A DNA stretch of 64,000 bases from Hordeum vulgare subsp. vulgare (GCF_904849725.1 NC_058523.1:204875689-204939688); one strand, 5' to 3'. Shown: positions 1-12,547, counted from the stretch's first letter. Numbers and translations are program-made. The notes: generated from the letters alone by a model not told the origin.

Positions 1-235
1 GTGACCCCACTGGCATGAAGCTCAAACAGGTCCGCCCTATTGAGATACATAACAAAAAAACAAGCCTATGAGGTTACTACTACCCGACCTGAGTAAAATT
101 ACTCTCGGTGACTAATCCAATAGGTGCACTCGGAATGCCCCCACCGGTACCATTCGAGCAGATTAGTTTTGATCTGATCAAGTTAAAATAAAACTTATAT
201 AAAGACAACTGCCGGTGCAAGCACTCGACATAAGT

Positions 236-247
236 CTCGGGGATTAC
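236..247 (+). repeat. PPT-like motif in Tat-A
   Basis: CTCGGGGATTAC followed by ACCCACTGGG. It resembles the true PPT of the same element (ATTCGGGGACTAA, 3016-3028) and lies on the same strand. Tat-B carries near-identical motifs, reverse-complemented in window coordinates, at 61230-61241, 61338-61349 and 63321-63332. Confidence 0.55.
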
Positions 248-364
248 ACCCACTGGGTTCACTAAGAGTGAACCCACCGCAAACTAATCATTCTGTATCC
301 GACTATCTGGCTTAAACACCCAGTGGGTTACAAGGGGAAAGCAAATACTTACTAGCCCACTTAC

Positions 365-2509
365 TCGGATACCGTCTCGGAGTTCCAAGCTTCGCTTGTA
401 CACAGACACGATGGATTCGTACGCTCTCTTGGCATCACCCGCCATCAACTCCGCCTGCACCATGGCCCCCTTGGCAGCTCCCACCTGATCTTCCGGAAGG
501 TGCCGGACGTCGAACTGGACGATCGACGAACCTGGCACCACAAGAGACTCCTTGGGCATCACAAGTCTTGTTCCAGTCGGTTCAGCAACGATGAGCACCG
601 TGTCAGTCGACGACATCGTCTCGGTTGGCGGCGCTTCCATGGCAGGAGTAGTAACAGACGGAACGGTCCAATGACGGGCGCCGCAGCTTGCTCGGACCTC
701 TTCTGATCGTCCTCCTCCACATGGATCACCTCTGAAGGAAGCCCGACCAAACAACATGAGACCACAGGAAAAAGGACAAGACCAAAGACAGAATTCGTGA
801 AACAATAATGAAAGCTCTCGGAGTCGCCACGACGTACCTTGCTGGGATGTGACAACGTTGTCCGTATCCATGGGATCGTCCCCTTGGCGTGGCAGAGAAG
901 TGGCGGAGGTGGCAGCTCTGTCGAGTAAAATTCACTCGACCAATAAGCATGAGTTCAATCAAATACTGGAAGAAGATAGAAGAACAATACACTTACGCTG
1001 AAGCGACGGGAACAACAATCCTCATCCGCGGCAAAGCCTTCCGAGGTTTGGATCCACTCGGTTTGGCCACCTTAGAGAGCTGGCACGCGGGCTCAGTAGC
1101 AGAGTCCCTGGTCCTCTTGATGCTCTGAGCACTCGGAACCACGGGAGAAGCTGGCAAGGCACTCGGAACCACAGGAGGAGCTGGCGGGGCACTCGAGGCC
1201 GCTAGAGGAGCCGACGGAGCCACGGGTTCGTGGCAGCGTTTTGTTCGAGGCTCTGGTGGTGGGGGTGACGAGTTGTGCTCCTCATCGTCCCCCTCTTCTT
1301 CTTCGGACTCCTCCTCCGTCTCCCCACTGTCGGAGACGTACTCGACGCTCTCCACGCTGCCCTCCTGGCTGCCTTCCTCCTCCTCGGCCGGATTCCCGTT
1401 CGAGACAGGAGAAAACCAATTGGTCCACGCCTGCACGAGACACAGTCGACAACATCAGACGTCAAACAGTGATACAAGAAAAAGCGATAAATCTAAGACA
1501 ATTGTGTGCACTCGACAAGTTATACTCACCTCATTCGGAGGAGGGTTGTCCGCGCGGAAGGGCTTCACTCGTCGGGCTCCTCTGGGGTTATCGCAGGCGC
1601 CTGTGATGTTGCGAACCCACGACATCACAAGCTCCCCGGTCACGCATTCGGGGTTAGTCCGAGTGGAGTCCTCAGGCCCCGAGTAGTGCCACATGGCATG
1701 GTGTCGAGCTTGCAAAGGCTGGATACACCTACCTAGAAAAATCTCCAGCAAGTCTATCCAGTGACCCCCTTTCGGACGACCTCTACCAACGCATCGACCA
1801 GAGGCTGGATCTGGATCTTCTCCATCTTCGTGAGCGCAAGCTGCCTAGGCGGAGCCGGTCGGTCTAGGCTAAAAGGTGGCAGTCCAGTTGCGGCATTCGG
1901 GCAAGCAACGTCCTGGCTGTAGAACCAAGTCGACTGCCAGTTCCGAATAGATTCAGACAACTGAAGAGCGGGATAGCTACTTTTACTTTTCTTTTGGAAG
2001 CCTAAGCCTCCGCAGAGCTGGAGGAGGTGGGTTTTGTCGTCCGACTGGCTAAGTCTTTTGATGTTTTGAGATCTAGCAGAGAAGATGTGCTTAAAGAGCC
2101 CCCAATGGGGAGGACAGCCGATAAAACACTCGCACAGCACGACGAAGGCAGAGAGATGAGCTATTGCGTTGGGAGGAAAATGGTGGAGCTGCACCCCGAA
2201 GTGGTTCATTATACCTCTGAAGAAGGGATGAGGAGGCAGAGAGAAGCCTCGGTACACATGACTGAGCAGCAAGACGCGCTCCCCCTCCTGGGGAGCCGGC
2301 TCCGTCTCGCCCTCCGCCGGCAGCCTCCACGTCTTTTGCTCGATCATGCCTTTCTCCACTAGCTCCAGCATGTCCTCCTTCGTCACTGTGGAGAGGAGGA
2401 AATCCCCCTGGACCCAACCCGCCGGCACTGCTTGCTGCCGCTGCTGAGCAGGAGCCGCCGCCTTCTTCTTCTTCCACGCCTCGAGCTTGCTCGTCTGCCC
2501 CTTCGTCAT
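365..2509 (-). pseudogene. Tat-A antisense gene (Transposase_28 family), four exons visible, broken
   Basis: Transcribed against the element. The start is the ATG at 2507-2509 (M-T-K-G-Q-T-S-K-L-E), chosen because the family's basic N-terminus begins there and a TATA-like box lies about 130 bp upstream. Exon 1 (2509-1530) encodes the conserved core, with the motifs LLSHVYRGFSLPPHPFFRGI and LQARHHAMWHYSGPEDSTR. A frameshift near 1756 follows GVTG and creates a stop. Exon 2 (1430-997) is an acidic, Pro/Ser-rich linker. Exon 3 (917-838) and exon 4 (731-365) follow; exon 4 has another frameshift near 660-690. Introns show GTGAGT, GTAAGT and GTACGT donors and CAG acceptors. Further exons probably lie left of the window. 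The function of this protein class is unknown. Confidence 0.72.
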
Positions 2510-2634
2510 GGTGGAGGTTGCATATTCGCGGGGGAGAAGGGGAAGGAAGGAGCTTGGGATGCGCAGGAGGTGACGAGAGAAGCGGGGCAAGTGCAAGCTA
2601 TCGGGCGAGTGCAACGAGAAACCATCGCTGTAGA

Positions 2635-2647
2635 GGTTTAAATAAGG
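2635..2647 (-). promoter_or_regulatory. TATA-like box of the Tat-A antisense gene
   Basis: On the minus strand CCTTATTTAAACC lies about 130 bp upstream of the ATG at 2509. A similar TTTAAAT box precedes the antisense gene of Tat-B at 48624-48632, which supports a dedicated promoter. Confidence 0.5.
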
Positions 2648-3015
2648 TTCCGACTGGGTCACTAGCAGGTGGCCCCGAAATCTTATCCCCCGACCGGTTG
2701 CTGCGATATTAGTGGAAGAGATGACGGCGCGGAAATCGAGGCGGCAGATACTACTCGATGACGATGTCGTCATCCCTGCCGAGCGCGCGGCAACCGAAAT
2801 TTGAGGATCCCAGAAAATCCGCCGCTGTCAGTTGACCGGTCACGTCAAAAGATTCCACGGAAGCACTCGGTCCCTGACGGTTCGTTTCGCAGATACATCC
2901 ACTTGGATCACTGGTCAAGAAGATAAAATGGATCGAGGCAAACAACGCCGAAGTCGCATCCATACCAGTCGGATCCGTACTCCAAGCATCGCTTCGTCGT
3001 TCCAACCCCAATCCA

Positions 3016-3028
3016 TTCGGGGACTAAT
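3016..3028 (+). promoter_or_regulatory. Polypurine tract of Tat-A
   Basis: ATTCGGGGACTAA directly abuts the LTR start TGATGGGG. It primes plus-strand DNA synthesis in LTR retrotransposons. Tat-B has the equivalent tract CTTCGGGGACTAC (48247-48235). Confidence 0.7.
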
Positions 3029-3585
3029 GATGGGGTTATAGTCCTAGGGTAGGGTCATAGGCCTGCCCTATGGGTCCTACCCAAGGACTACCCTTCATAA
3101 AGGGTAAGGCCCTTAGTCAGTTCCGACTGACTTAAGGACTTCCCATCATCCAGTCGGTGACGATTCCTCCATCATCCAGTCGGAGATGAGCATTCGGAGC
3201 GTATCAAACTTACCGACTGGATTCCACTCTGTACATCGTAACCCCCCTGGAGGGCAATGGTCATACGTTTCCATGTACCTTTATTAACATTTAAGACATA
3301 CGTTACCTGTAACGTATGCAGTTATTCACCACTACTCCACCCCTGCGCACCAAACCGTTGTGAAGGGCATCGCACTCTATATAAGCCGCCCTTCCCCACT
3401 GGTGCAGGGGTTAGCAATTCACTATAATCCATATTTCACTCGACAACAAGCTCCCAAGAGCACTGAGACGTAGGGCTTTTACCTCCACCGTAGAGGGGCC
3501 TGAACTCATACAACCTCGCCGTAGCTAAGGCTCTGCCCATCCTTTCGTACCCTACACATCTACTGTCAGACTTATACCCACGACA
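3029..3585 (+). repeat. 3' LTR of Tat-A (about 557 bp)
   Basis: Starts TGATGGGGTTATAG right after the PPT and most likely ends ...CCCACGACA. A TATA box (CTATATAAGC, 3377-3386) lies in the middle, as expected for the U3/R boundary. The 3' end is inferred from the TG...CA rule and was not confirmed with a second LTR copy. The region holds no coding sequence. Confidence 0.7.
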
Positions 3586-3830
3586 GTATGGGTCGCTTAT
3601 CCGACGTGTCTTGAGGACGAGATAAGCGACTCTTATCAGGGTCGTTGCCACATCGGGCGGTCTTGCTGGATTTGTTTTACCATTCTTGATATATCTTGTG
3701 CATCAAGATTCCAAGGATACTTTGGGCTATCTCAAGGTTTAGGTTTTCCATTAGGAATCCAAGGAGATCCCGGGCTTTCCGTGGTCGAGGTTTCCTATGC
3801 AATGTGTGGTAGATTGTGATGGACTAGTTT
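3586..3830 (+). repeat. Fragment of a Tekay-type LTR
   Basis: About 245 bp that align by eye with 7110-7330: shared blocks include GAGATAAGCGACTC/GAGATACACGACTC, CTTTGGGCTATCTCA and GTGATGGACTAGTT. It appears to be the middle of an older LTR copy, cut on the left by Tat-A and on the right by the LTR beginning at 3831. Confidence 0.6.
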
Positions 3831-6800
3831 TGTAACAGCCCGAGTCCGATGCTTCAAAAGATATCCCTTTTATTCTGTTTTCGTCTTGTGAATTATTTGT
3901 TTGTCGCATTCATTATCGCATTATTCTCATCATCCACATTGCATCGGAACTCCGTTGACGCTAGTTTTCAAAACTTGCATCCGTTATTAGTTGCCGGTTC
4001 TTTCCATTTTGTCGTTGACCGTTTTGAGACCAAGCACACACGCACGCGCCCGCGACATCGTTAATATAGTTTTGTTTAAAGGTGTGTATAAAATATTCTT
4101 AGATTGGGTTGTAACTTGACATGCGGTCTTACTATAGTGTACGTAGGCCGCGTGTCAGTTTTCGTCGCAATCGGAGTTTGTTTGATACCTGAACCGTTAA
4201 ACCTGTAACGACACTATAGTCGGTATATTGTCGGACGTTTCAGTCTTTTAAACTCTATCGCTAGGTTGCTCGTTTTCCCTCTCTTCCTTGCCAAGTCCCT
4301 CTGCACAGTGCACCGACGTGCGCACATCTAGCCCGAAACCTCCCGAGACCCGAACCAGGCGGTCGTGACTGTTGGATCCAGATCAACCCCGTTTACCGCA
4401 AACCGTCTTTGGTTTGTCCATTGGTCTTCCTAACCTAGTTATTCTCAGCCATACGATTTAAACAAAGGGCCAGTTAACCCCGTTTAGTCATTGGACGCTT
4501 ATATATACGTATGCGAATCAATCCTAGACCAAATCCTAATTTCTAGGAATGCTCCTAGCCGCAGCCGCCACTCCACCTGCCTGGTCTTGACTGCTCGACT
4601 AATCCCCTCGCAGCCATTCGGGATTCCCCGATCCAATAACCTTAGCCCTCATCTGCAGAAGTTGCCACTGCAGCCTCACGCGCCCTCGTGCCCAGCCGCG
4701 CCGCCCTAGACCCTCACTGCGCCCGCCTTCCCCAACCGAGCAGCCCCACGCCTCTCTCTCCTTTTCTGCTCGAGCAGGACGCCGTCCTCATAGGCCAACC
4801 CCGCACCGCCAGGAGGAGCATCACGCCACCGGAGCTGCGGCCTCCTCTCCTGGTGTGCGTGCCATAGCGGCAGCACAGCCCGAGCGCAGCTGCGCGGGTG
4901 TCCTGCTCCTCCTTCTCTTCCTTCCTCCTTCCCCTCTCTCTCACACATCTCCCTGTATCCCTCTTGCTTTCTTTGTTTCACATAGACCACCATGGCGCCC
5001 GATCAGAGCAGGAGCAGACCGTCCTCTGCTCAGCCCACCTCCGTCTTGTCCCTAGTGTCTCGCTGACCCCGGCGCCACAAGGAGCTCTGGCCGCTGCCTA
5101 TGATCTCCAGCAGGAAATCGGCCATGGCCTTGGCATCTTCACGAGGAGGAGCTCGTCGGCCAGCCAGACTGGGTCCTCCCCGACTGGATACAGACTCCAG
5201 TGCTTGTCCCAGGGAATCTCCACGACCATCCCTAACTCCGGCCTCGCCATGTGCAAAATTGCGCCGCCGCAGCCTGCATCCCCGTCGACCGCTGTGTTTG
5301 CCTTATGAAAAATTCGGGTGGGGTCTGACAGACCCCTGCATTTAGAGAAGGCTTGCCTTTCTGTTTTGGTTCTACTAGTGCAGAACCCCTATGTTGTTCA
5401 AAGTGGAGCATCGGTGGAGTTGGCTAGCGCCACTCGTGCCCATCGAGGGGATCTGGGGTTCAAATCCCGGGCCACCCGTATTTTGTTTTGTGTCATTTTG
5501 ATTAACTCACCAAGCACTCTACTTTGTCATTCAGTTTTTTCATGTTTGACTATGTTATCGTGAATACCTACCGTCGCCCCAAAGAAATTAGATTCATCAA
5601 GTTCATCTTTGACACGTGTACCACTACGTCCATGATGACCCGTGTACAACTACACCGCTACGACTCGAACCGCTCCGAGAGGCATGCTTCGAAGGTATAA
5701 CCACCGAGACGATACCCTTGGACCGAATGCATTATTGTATGAGTTGCGATGTTGTACGTTTCACAGATGCCATGCTAGTTGCACGTTGTCCCTCTTTTTC
5801 CATGCCCCAACACATGGGAACCCGGTAAGCGGGATCACCCCATCATTCTTGGCATGAAACGCACACGCTCACAATTCGTTGGCACCGGTATCTCATCGAG
5901 TTATCGTAACTGAAACGTTGTCGTGGCATCGTTTCCATTATTCCACCATCGTTCCCTTTAGTTTGCCATGGCGACACATGCTTCATATCCTTCTTGCCAG
6001 TGTTTTCATAAAATTTCATGCATGCTGCATTCATGGCATAATATCCTGTGTTGCACGTATCTTTTAACCGTAGCTTCGTTCAATGTTCTTATGTGTTAAC
6101 CGACTAGAATGACATGTAGAATCACATGCTTCACATCTTGCCCTGTTTAAACAACATTTAATATTGTCGTGTACCTAAACAGGAGTGAACTAAATAATTC
6201 GTATGTGGAGTTGCATATTGAGCTCCACTTAATGTGTAGTGTTTTGATTGTTGTGAATTGCCATGCCATGCCTTGCATAATTAAACCAAGCAAGCATCAT
6301 ATTTGTTGTGCATGACATCGTGCATGTGCCATGGTGAATATCGTGTGTTGGTTCTTGTTTCCAGTTTGCTTCTTCTCGATAGAGTTCTGAAAGCGTGTCG
6401 GATTGTGAGGATTCGCTCAACTACATCGGTTCGTCTGCTTCACGGAATCGTTCTTCTTCCAAGCGGGATCTCAGGCAAGATGACCATTTCCCTAGATTCA
6501 ATTACTATCATTTCCATGCTAGTTGTTTCATTTATATCATTATGTCTCGATGTCTACCACCTGTTTAATAAGCCTATCAACATTGCCATGAACACCTTTA
6601 ACCTTTGTACAACCTAGCAAACTACTGTTTGGCTATGTTACCGCTTGCTTAACCATTGGATAACGTTGCTAGTTGAAGGTGCAGTTGCTTCCATGTGATA
6701 ACATGGGTCCCATTTTGTATTATAATATTAATGTTATTTAATTTAATGCACCTATATACTTGGTAAAATGTGGAAGGCCTGGCCTTTCAAGCCATGTGTT

Positions 6801-7688
6801 TTGTTCCACCTTTGCGGCCTTAGTTTTGGCTACCGGTGTTATATTCCATAACTGAGCGTTCCTAACACGATCGGGTTTGTTATGGGGACCCCCATGATAA
6901 TTCGTTTTCGGTTAAAACTGGTGTGACAAGGCCCAAGATTGGTACTACATTTGCCTAATAACGTAAAAAAATTGCATTGGGACTTTCAGGACCCCGTGGA
7001 TAATTAATCAACCCCTGGGCTAGTGCTCCTCGTGAGTGTTGGTCCAAACCAGGCGATGTTCGGCGCCCCCTAGTCACCCGGGGTTTCAGCCAACCCGACG
7101 GCTTGCCAGTCTGATCGTGTCGTGAGAACGAGATACACGACTCCTATCGGGTCTGTCGGCACGCCGGTCAGCCTTCCTGGATTAGTTGTACCTTATACAA
7201 AATATCTTATGCATCGGGATTCCGATGATGCTTTGGGCTATCTCAGAGTTGAGGTTTTCCACTAAGGAATCTGAGGAGATCATGAGTTTCGTGATCGAGG
7301 CTTTCTATGCGGCTTGTGATAATTTGTGATGGACTAGTTGGAGCACCCCTACAGGGTTAAATTTTCGGAAAGCCGTGCCCGCGGTTATGAGGCAAACTTG
7401 GAAACTTGTTAAACATCCGGTTCTAGATAACTTGAAGTAAAATTAATTACAACTTGCCAACTGAGTGCATAACCGTGTCTGTCTCTTTCTTGAGCTCCTT
7501 CTCCGATCGAGGACACGGTGGGGTTATGTCTAACGTAAGTAGGTGTTCAGGATCATTCATTTGATCATCAGTAGTTCACATACACTATGCGTAGGTCATC
7601 CCCCTCTTTTATTCTTGTACTCATAAGTTAGCCACCTCAAATATATTCTTACTCACTGCTACAGCTTCACCATTTAACCATACCTCAC
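3831..7688 (+). repeat. Truncated Tekay-type chromovirus LTR
   Basis: Starts TGTAACAGCCCGAGTCC, a typical opening for the long LTRs of Tekay/Del chromoviruses, and runs 3.86 kb until cut by the Sabrina-like LTR at 7689. A possible TATA box (CTTATATATAC) is at 4498-4508, followed by a C/T-rich leader around 4560-5300. The block CACCCCTACAGGGTTAAAT at about 7347 matches the equivalent place in the other Tekay LTR (about 43900). Short ORFs here have no recognisable product. Orientation + is inferred from the order of these blocks. The far end of the element is outside the window. Confidence 0.65.
5413..5483 (+). other. tRNA-like relic inside the Tekay-type LTR
   Basis: A perfect RNA polymerase III B-box (GGTTCAAATCC, about 5457-5467) lies downstream of an A-box-like GTTGGCTAGCG. 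A four-pair CTCG/CGAG stem with a seven-base loop sits between them, and CGGTGG can pair with CCACC at the ends. The D-arm is short and the base before the anticodon is not T, so this is not called a functional tRNA. Confidence 0.3.
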
Positions 7689-9255
7689 TGATGTTTACTA
7701 CACAACCTTCTTCTTGTAGAGTCGTGTTGGGCCTCCAAGCACGGAGTTTTATAGGAGAACAACAAGTTTCCCTCTAGTGGATGACCTAAGGTTTATCAAT
7801 CCATGGGAGGCGTAGGATGAAGATGGTCTCTCCCAAGCAACCCTGCAATCAAATAACAAACAGTCTCTTGTGTCCCCAGCACAGCCAATACAATGGTAAA
7901 ATTGTGTAGGTGCACTAGTTCGGCGAAGAGATGGTGATACAAGTGTAATATGGATGGGAGATATAGGTTTTTTTAATCTGAAAATATAAAAATGGCAAGG
8001 TAACTAATGATAAAAGTGAGCACAAACGGTATTGCAATGCTTAGAAACAAGGCCTAGGGTTCTTACTTTCACTAGTGCAAGTTCTCTCAACAATACTAAC
8101 ATAGTTGAATCATATGTAAATACCTCTAGTGCGACAAAGAGTTCCTCCAAAGTCACAAATAGCGGAGAAATAACAAAGAAATTATTGTAGGGTACGAAAC
8201 AACCTCAAAGTTATCAACCTTATGAGCTATCCCTAGAAGTGACACGAACAACCCTATAGTTCATACTAAAATAACACCTTAAGACACACATAAACCAAAG
8301 CCCTAATGTCACCTAGATACTCCAATGTCACAACAAGTACCCATGGGCTTGATTGTACGATATGCATCACACAATTTTAGATTCGTCATGTTCAATCCAA
8401 CACAAAGTTTCTACCGGAGAGTGAAGACATACATCACGGAACCCGCAAGTTGATCACCAAAACATATGTCAAGTGGATCAATAGAACATACCACCGACAC
8501 CATGAATATCCCATCGCAAGACACACATCAAGTGTTCTCAAATCCATAAAGACTCAATCCGATAAGAAAACTTCAAAGGGAAAATTCAATTCATCACAAG
8601 AAGATAGAGAGGGGAAAACTCCATTCATCTATATTAATAAAGCTCGCGATACATCAAGATCGTGCCATCTCAAGAACACGAGAGAGAGAGAGAGAGATCA
8701 AGCACATAGCTACTACTACATACCCTCAGCCCGAGGGTGAAGTACTCCCTCCTCGTCATGGAGACCCCCGGGATGATGAAGATGGCCTCCGGTGATGGTT
8801 TCCCCCTCCGGCAGGATGCCAGAACGGGCTCCCGATTGGTTTTTCATGGCTGTGGAGGCTTGCGGTGGTGGAACTCCCGATCTAGGTTCTTTTCGGGGTT
8901 TTTTGTATTTATAAGAATATTTGGCGTTGGAATCACGTCACTGCAATGCTGGAGGGGCCCATAAGCCAGGGGCGCGCCCTAGGGGGGCCGTGCCCTGGTG
9001 GCTTGTGTCTGCCTCGGGACTCCTCTCCGGTATCTTTTTGCTCCATTATTTTTCATAATTTACAAAAACATTCTCCGTAAATTTTCAGCCCATTCTGTGA
9101 ACTTTTATTTGTGCACAAAAACAACACCACGGTAGTTCTACTAAAAAGAGCGTTAGTCCGGGTTAGTTCTAATCAAATCATATCAAAATCATATAAAATT
9201 GTTGTAAACATGGCATGAATACTTCATAAATTATAGATACGTTGGATACGTATCA
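7689..9255 (-). repeat. 3' LTR of the Sabrina-like element (1567 bp)
   Basis: In element sense it starts TGATACGTATCCAACG (at 9255) and ends ...GTAGTAAACATCA (at 7689). A TATA-like CTTATAAATAC lies at 8915-8905 on the minus strand. A (GA)n microsatellite is at about 8683-8697. The second LTR copy begins at 13458 with TGATGTCTACTACACAACC. The coding-looking stretch around 8450-8964 is LTR sequence. Confidence 0.8.
8905..8915 (-). promoter_or_regulatory. TATA box in the Sabrina-like LTR
   Basis: CTTATAAATAC on the minus strand, in the interior of the LTR where the U3 promoter is expected. Confidence 0.45.
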
Positions 9256-9269
9256 GCATCCCCAAACTT
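9256..9269 (-). promoter_or_regulatory. Polypurine tract of the Sabrina-like element
   Basis: AAGTTTGGGGATGC on the minus strand abuts the LTR start TGATACG. It parallels the tract AAGCTTGGGGGAGTT of the Athila elements in this window. Confidence 0.75.
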
Positions 9270-12200
9270 AATTCCTGCTCGTCATCGAGTAGGTAAATGA
9301 TAAAAGAAATAATTTATGAAGTGTTAATGCTAGCAAGTGCACAAGTTTGATCAATGATACTTCCAATCACTTTTTGTAGCATACATATATATCATAAACA
9401 ATAGCTTATCTCATAAAACTTCTCATGAGGAAGTAACAAGATATTCACATGTTAAAGTATATGCCATAAAGTTTCTTGAAAACTAAAAAAACTATGCTTT
9501 CAGTCAACAAACAATTGCAATTGATCTTATTTTCAGGAAGGGTATATGCAAAAGCTTTTGAGTTAGCAAATTCCACATACTCAACTATCATATAGTCTTC
9601 CATGATTGCTAACACTCAAAGCATATTTTTAGAGAAAATGGCGTCCGTTGAATACACAGAAAGATAGGGGCTTAAAGTCTCGCCTCCCAACATATTTATC
9701 AATAAATAATTGTCAACAATAATAATTCATGATCAAATATATTTGAATGGCCATATATGTTTGGATCTTCCCCACCACATGATGCTTGCCAAGAGAAAAA
9801 GGCAAAATATAGGAAGCGGTGAAGATCACCATGACTCTTGTATAAAGGTAGGTACTAGAAAGTAAAAGATAGGCCCTTCGCAGAGGGAAGCATTGATTTG
9901 CAGAGGTGCCAGAGATTGAGCTTTTAACACAAAGATGAATAATAAGTCTGAGCGGTATGCTTTCATTGTCAACAAACAAACGAGATATCTCGGTATCTTC
10001 CATGCTAGATACATCATAGGCGGTTCCCAAACCGAATGGTAAAGGTTTTACTCCCCCTCCACCAATCAATCACACTCCACGGCGAGCCGAATCTACGGGT
10101 ACCGTCCATACAAACAATAATCCTGGGGGGTTGTTTCGTTATATTTTGATTTGATTTTTTGAGCATGGGACTGGGCATCCTAAATACCATACACTTTCTC
10201 GTGAATGATAGTGAATCAACACATATCGTGAGAATAACTCACCTAGCATGGAAGATACTCACAACCCCTAGTCACTATATTGAGCAATTGAGGCATACAA
10301 AACATAATATGATTTGAAGGTTTAGAGTTTGGCACATGCAAATTTACTTGGAACGATAGGTAAATACCACATATAGGTAGGTATGGTGGACTCATATGGA
10401 ACAACTTTGGGTTTAAGCATGTTTGGATGCACAAGTAGTATTTCTACTTGGTGCGGAAGTTTTGGCTAGTATGAGATGGAAGCAAGCACCACATGTTGGG
10501 GGATCCATAACAATAAAACTTCTATAAAAATATACCCAAGCATAACCCATTACGTTGTCTTCCTTGTCCAACTTCAACTAATTTGCTCAAGTTGGAAAAT
10601 AATTCATGGGTATTCACAATCATAGAAGATTTCCAAGATAGTATATTTATATGTGGAATTTCGCTTCCTTCAATATTCTTTCATGAATTGTTCAAGTGAC
10701 CAATGCGGTGTTTGCTAACTTTCTATAAATTTTACCACCTATACTTATTATGTGTGAAGTCATTACTCCCCATAGGATAAGCATATAAAACATATATAAT
10801 CTAAGATTTATGATATTCAATTCATTCAACCATATACTCATAGGATATAAGTGAAGCACGAGAGTAAGTGACAAAACTACTCCAAAACATATAAGTGAAG
10901 AACAATGAGTAGTCACACAATTAAGTAGCTATGTGAGAACTTTATCTCTCTCTATTACTAAAGGTTTTCAGATCTGAGTATTTTATTTAAACATCAAGCA
11001 AAAGAAAAATAGCACTCCAAGAATAGGACACATCATGTGAACGAATAAAAATTTAGGCTCAACATAGGCTAACCGATAGTTGACGAAGAGAGGTGGGATG
11101 TGTACCATCTCCAAGATTAGATGTTTGAGATTTCTTGAAATATTTACTTGTGGTGCCTCGGGAATCCCCAAGCTTGATCTTTTGTATCTTGTTCAATCCC
11201 CTCGTATCCCGGTTTCACCTATTCTCAAAAACTTCATCCACACAAAACTTGAAAAGAACTCATGAGATAGGTTAGTGCACGTAATAATAAATCAACTCTT
11301 TATGTACTTCCAAGACAAGTTGCATAATAATTGCAAACATAATCTATTGTTTACTATCATTTCTACAATTTGTATCTATCAATATAGGCTACGGAAACCA
11401 TAGGATAAGTAGATAACAAAACTATGACAACCATTTTTCCAAACACAATAGTCTATAGCAATTTATGAAAACAGTGTACTTTTGTAACCCAAACAACTAT
11501 TAAAATTTAATACATGATATAAAATGTATATGACAGCACTATGTAAAAAGTTCACAAACTTTTCACGTTTAAGTAAAATATGAAAATTCAATCACTACAA
11601 CACCAATTTCTGTTTTTACACAGCACCAATCAAAGCATGCAATGCAAGCATCCTAATGCAACTCTTGGAAATTTTTAGGGAAAAACAATATTATAAATAA
11701 CACCTAACATAGAACAAAAAAAAATAAAATTACGCTCCAAGCAAAACTAATATTATGGGACGAAAAAAAATATAGCTCCAAGTAAGATATACTGATAATG
11801 TTGAGGACGAAAGAGGGGATGCCTTCCGGGGCATCCCCAAGCTTAGGCGCTTGCGTATTCCTTGGATATTACGTTGGGGGTGCCTTGGGCATCCCCAAGG
11901 TTAGTTTGTTGTCACTCCATATTCTCCTCATATCAGTGTCTCACCCAAAACATGAAAACTTCAATCACACAAAACTTAACGGAACTTCGTCAGATGGGTT
12001 AGTATAATAAATAATGATCATTCACATAGGTACTGTCAAGACAAGATTCATAATTGTTCCCATATGATACCTACTATATTCTACTATTCCCATAATTTAT
12101 ATCACTGAATTGAAGCTACGGGAACACTAAAACAAGCAAACTATGCATGCAAAACAGAATCTATCAAAAACAGAACAGTCTGTGAAGATCTGTAGTGTAA

Positions 12201-12547
12201 CCATACTTCCATGTCTCTATTATTTTTGCAAAATTAGGAAAATCCAGGAACTTTGTTTGTAAACCATGGTATAAGAATTCAGATGAAAATCACGTTCCAG
12301 TGAATTTCGAAAATTCCTGGACTAAGAGCAAATGTTTCTGTTTTTGCAAAGAATCAAGTCAACCATCATCCACACTATCCCAAATGCTTTACTTGGCACT
12401 TTATTGAAATAAAAGGCATAAAACATGATTACTACAATAGCTTAATCATGTGAACACCAAAAAAACAGAAAGTAAAAGTATTGGGTTGTCTCCCAGCAAG
12501 AGCTTTTCTTTAATCCTTTTAGCTAGGCATGATGATTTCAATGATGC
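9270..12547 (-). other. Non-coding interior of the Sabrina-like element
   Basis: About 3.3 kb, A/T-rich, without any recognisable gag or pol domain. Notable blocks shared with other Athila-type elements here are GCTTCCCTCTGCGAAGG (minus strand, near 9878-9894) and GTCATGGTGATCTTCACC (minus strand, near 9817-9835). Two GGCATCCCCAAGCTTAGG-like stretches (about 11155-11175 and 11838-11905) look like scattered PPT-like sequences. The ORFs in this stretch are all short. Confidence 0.6.

Larger units (their letters stand above)
1..3585 (+). mobile_element. Tat-A: 3' part of a Tat-type Ty3/Gypsy LTR retrotransposon
   Basis: The window opens inside an LTR retrotransposon lying on the + strand. Seen: a spliced gene on the minus strand (365-2509), a polypurine tract at 3016-3028 and an LTR at 3029-3585. 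Family knowledge: an antisense ORF between pol and the 3' LTR is typical of grass Tat-lineage elements of the Grande/RIRE2 kind, and the protein matches the 'putative gypsy type transposon' domain (Transposase_28) family. Its gag-pol and 5' LTR would lie left of position 1. The candidate TSD copy right of the LTR is GTATG (3586-3590); its partner is outside the window. Confidence 0.8.
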
